A DNA stretch of 36,485 nucleotides, taken from an uncultured Lachnospiraceae bacterium (GTDB taxonomy: Bacteria; Bacillota; Clostridia; Lachnospirales; Lachnospiraceae). Below, piece by piece: positions 35,185-36,485 of this stretch (positions are counted from its first letter, which is position 1; each line of letters begins with the position of its first letter). Both the position numbers and the translations under genes were made by a program. Where the stretch lies: NCBI GenBank assembly GCA_910577655.1, contig CAJTOW010000028.1, positions 1-36,485 of the forward strand, given 5' to 3'. The notes under the pieces were generated by a model. That model was given only the letters and a program-made list of their open reading frames with translations. It ran no database searches and had not been told where the DNA came from.

Positions 35185-35284
35185 GTACTGTGGGTCTCCC
35201 ACAGCTCTCGGCCCCTGGGGGTCAGCCGGCTGCCGCCGCGGCCGCGGCTGACCCTGGCAAGGCCCTGCTCTGACATATCCGTCA
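35185..35284 (-). pseudogene. Fragment resembling a ModE-type winged-helix regulator
   Basis: The minus-strand frame reads ILTDMSEQGLARVS, then RGRGGSRLTPRGRELWETH, and then enters repeat copy D. The GRGGxRLTPxGxxL pattern resembles the end of the N-terminal winged helix of ModE-like molybdate regulators. Only about 32 residues remain, joined on its 5' side to the sigma-54 activator fragment in a different frame. The family call is weak and it is certainly not a complete gene. Confidence 0.35.
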
Positions 35285-35700
35285 GGATTTTTCCGGGAAG
35301 GCAGCCACATTGACAGCCACGAAGGGCCCGTTTTTCCGTCTGGATGCCTGGTGCAGGGCATGGGCGAACAGTTCTTTTCCGGTTCCCGTCTCGCCAATGA
35401 GGAGCACCGGACTCTCACTGGCCGCCATGCGTTTCAGAATCTCCTTCACTTTGGCGATGGCCTGGGAGCTGCCAATGATATCCTGAAAGGCGTATTTGGC
35501 ATAATGGCCCTTATGCAGAAGCTGCTTTCTCAGCTCGCTCTGCCGCATTTCCATATCATTGAACCGCTGTACCATGGCGAAGGCTCCGATACACACATCC
35601 TGCCGCAGCACCGGGACTACATCCACGCTGACATTGACTCCGTGGATTTTCTTCACCTGGGCTTCTATGCGGCTTTTTTCCCTGAGACATCTGGAGAAAT
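35282..35700 (-). pseudogene. Internal fragment of a sigma-54-dependent activator (PAS end plus start of AAA+ domain)
   Basis: The minus-strand frame contains the end of a PAS-like sensor (VNVSVDVVPVLRQDVCIGAFAM), a linker (ELRKQLLHKGHYAKYAFQDIIG), and the first part of the AAA+ domain with Walker A GETGTGKELFAHALHQ and GPFVAVNVAAFPE. It stops at 35282, exactly where NxAAxPExLxESELFG should continue. The GAFTGA loop, Walker B and DNA-binding domain are missing, and so is the true N-terminus: similarity fades near 35700, where the plus-strand desulfidase fragment begins. It cannot act as an activator. It was probably once divergent to the desulfidase gene. Confidence 0.75.
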
Positions 35701-36323
35701 CAATTGTACCGAACCTGTATGTGTGGCCCTTGCCGCCGCAGATGCCTACCATGCCATCGGCGGAGAGATTGTTTCCGTCAAAGTGGAGGTAAATCCCGGT
35801 ATCTATAAAAACGGCATGAGCGTGGGAATCCCCGGATTTGACCGTGCAGGTCTGAAATATGCCGCTGCTCTGGGAGCCTGCCTGGGCAATCCCCAGAAGA
35901 GTCTTCAGCTTCTGGAAGATATCAGCGAAGAGGTTTCAAAACAGGCCATTGAACTTACGGAAGCCCACCATGTGATCGTCATGATCAACCATGATGAAAC
36001 CCAGCTTTACGCGAGGGCGGAGATCATCACGACAGCAGGCATCGGAATCAGCGAGATCCGGAACACCCATGCCAATATCGTATTGACCAAACGAAACCAC
36101 GAGGTTCTTCTTGAAAAGGAGTATACACTCAGCTCCAATGATGAGATTCATCAAAGGCTTATGGAAATCTGACTGTCTCGGATGTGGTTCTCCAGGGAAC
36201 CGACGGCATCTGCGGATTCACCCCGGAAGAGTCTGTCCGCAACATGGGTAAGGTGAGCGTTCCGGGAATGCTTCAGACAGACCGTACAATTCTGGATATC
36301 ATGATGGAAAAGGACAGCTGACC
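35695..36323 (+). pseudogene. Internally deleted L-cysteine desulfidase / UPF0597 (CyuA-like) gene
   Basis: Residues from CTEPVCVALAAADAYHAIGG through NPGIYKNGMSVGIPGF and KYAAALGACLG match the N-terminal half of the UPF0597/L-cysteine desulfidase family (GCTEPxAVALAAA, KNGM.VGIPG, AAALGA). This frame ends at 36172. A different frame then reads VSDVVLQGTDGICGF, RNMGKVSVPGMLQTD and RTILDIMMEKDS up to the TGA at 36321-36323, matching the family's C-terminus (DGI, TIRNIGRIxxxGMxxTDxxILxIM). The central part, including the CDGAK-type cysteine region that binds the iron-sulfur cluster, is absent, and so are the first about 20 residues. So it has at least two deletions and a frame change. It cannot make a working enzyme that splits cysteine to sulfide, ammonia and pyruvate. 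Confidence 0.7.
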
Positions 36324-36345
36324 ATACGAAAACGTAGTGGCCGCA

Positions 36346-36387
36346 GGCATACGGTTATCGCGAAGCACATCTGAATGGCCGTATGCC
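36346..36387. repeat. Hairpin with GGCATACGG / CCGTATGCC stem
   Basis: Nine-base perfect inverted repeat with a 24-base loop, directly followed by a second palindrome. It may be a terminator for the dead desulfidase locus or part of a larger element running past the window. Confidence 0.5.
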
Positions 36388-36418
36388 GTAACAGTTCAAG
36401 AAGTGTATGAACTGTTAC
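36388..36418. repeat. GTAACAGTTCA / TGAACTGTTAC palindrome
   Basis: Eleven-base perfect inverted repeat with a 9-base loop. Its arms equal the outer 11 bases of the 147-bp element at 17288, so it may be a minimal or solo-ended member of that family. The remaining bases to 36485 show no gene. Confidence 0.6.
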
Positions 36419-36485
36419 ACAAAACAAATCATATACCTGAATCCGTGAAATTGGTTGTTTTATGAAGCCAATCCTAAATCTGATT

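Noticed and set aside
35351..35690. Extended N-terminus of the desulfidase reading frame
   Set aside because: This part is the antisense of the sigma-54 activator fragment. Family similarity only begins near CTEPV around 35700.

Overview
The window looks like chromosomal DNA of an anaerobic, moderately GC-rich Firmicute, most likely a gut Lachnospiraceae-type Clostridia. This is inferred from strong GGAGG-type ribosome sites, Gram-positive lipoprotein signals (MKKxx...C), a TRAP transporter, a secreted FMN-linked fumarate-reductase-like flavoprotein, a CoA-disulfide-reductase/rhodanese fusion and NhaC. I see no rRNA, tRNA, CRISPR array, integrase or transposase gene.

Layout. 1-180: end of a 164-bp repeat, then the tail of a class V aminotransferase-like gene. 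294-2405: PAS/GAF/GGDEF/EAL signalling protein. 2667-8576: membrane AraC-type regulator followed by a complete TRAP transporter (dctP, dctQ, dctM). 8834-10864: solitary P-loop ATPase (minus strand) with a phased array of ACCCGAY-N13-GTCGGGK dyads beside its predicted promoter. 11040-11852: MerR regulator. 12299-15248: copper operon csoR-copA, with the operator inside the promoter and a CopZ-like domain fused to the end of CopA. 15340-17279: maf and cfa. 17590-19461: lipoprotein flavoreductase. 19596-21588: two-component system on the minus strand, divergent from 21966-28756, a five-gene unit of solute-binding lipoprotein, two permeases, coiled-coil adaptor and a single-span MacB-core-like protein, with no ATPase. 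28880-32840: nhaC, a threonine-synthase-like PLP enzyme and a LysR regulator, all minus strand. 33310-35016: CoA-disulfide-reductase/rhodanese protein. 35185-36323: wreckage of a ModE-like fragment, a sigma-54 activator fragment and an internally deleted L-cysteine desulfidase gene.

The window is rich in non-coding palindromic elements that appear mobile: four copies of a 164-bp foldback repeat, a 147-bp element with perfect 18-bp inverted ends and an 8-bp target duplication, and a third foldback of 146 bp with 30-bp perfect arms. They sit at operon ends, inside one operon and next to gene remains.

The best candidate for an undescribed system is the solitary ATPase and its operator or iteron array at 8834-10864. 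Second is the ATPase-less hybrid importer/adaptor operon at 21966-28756 with its divergent two-component system. All functions are read from sequence motifs by eye; no database search was run.
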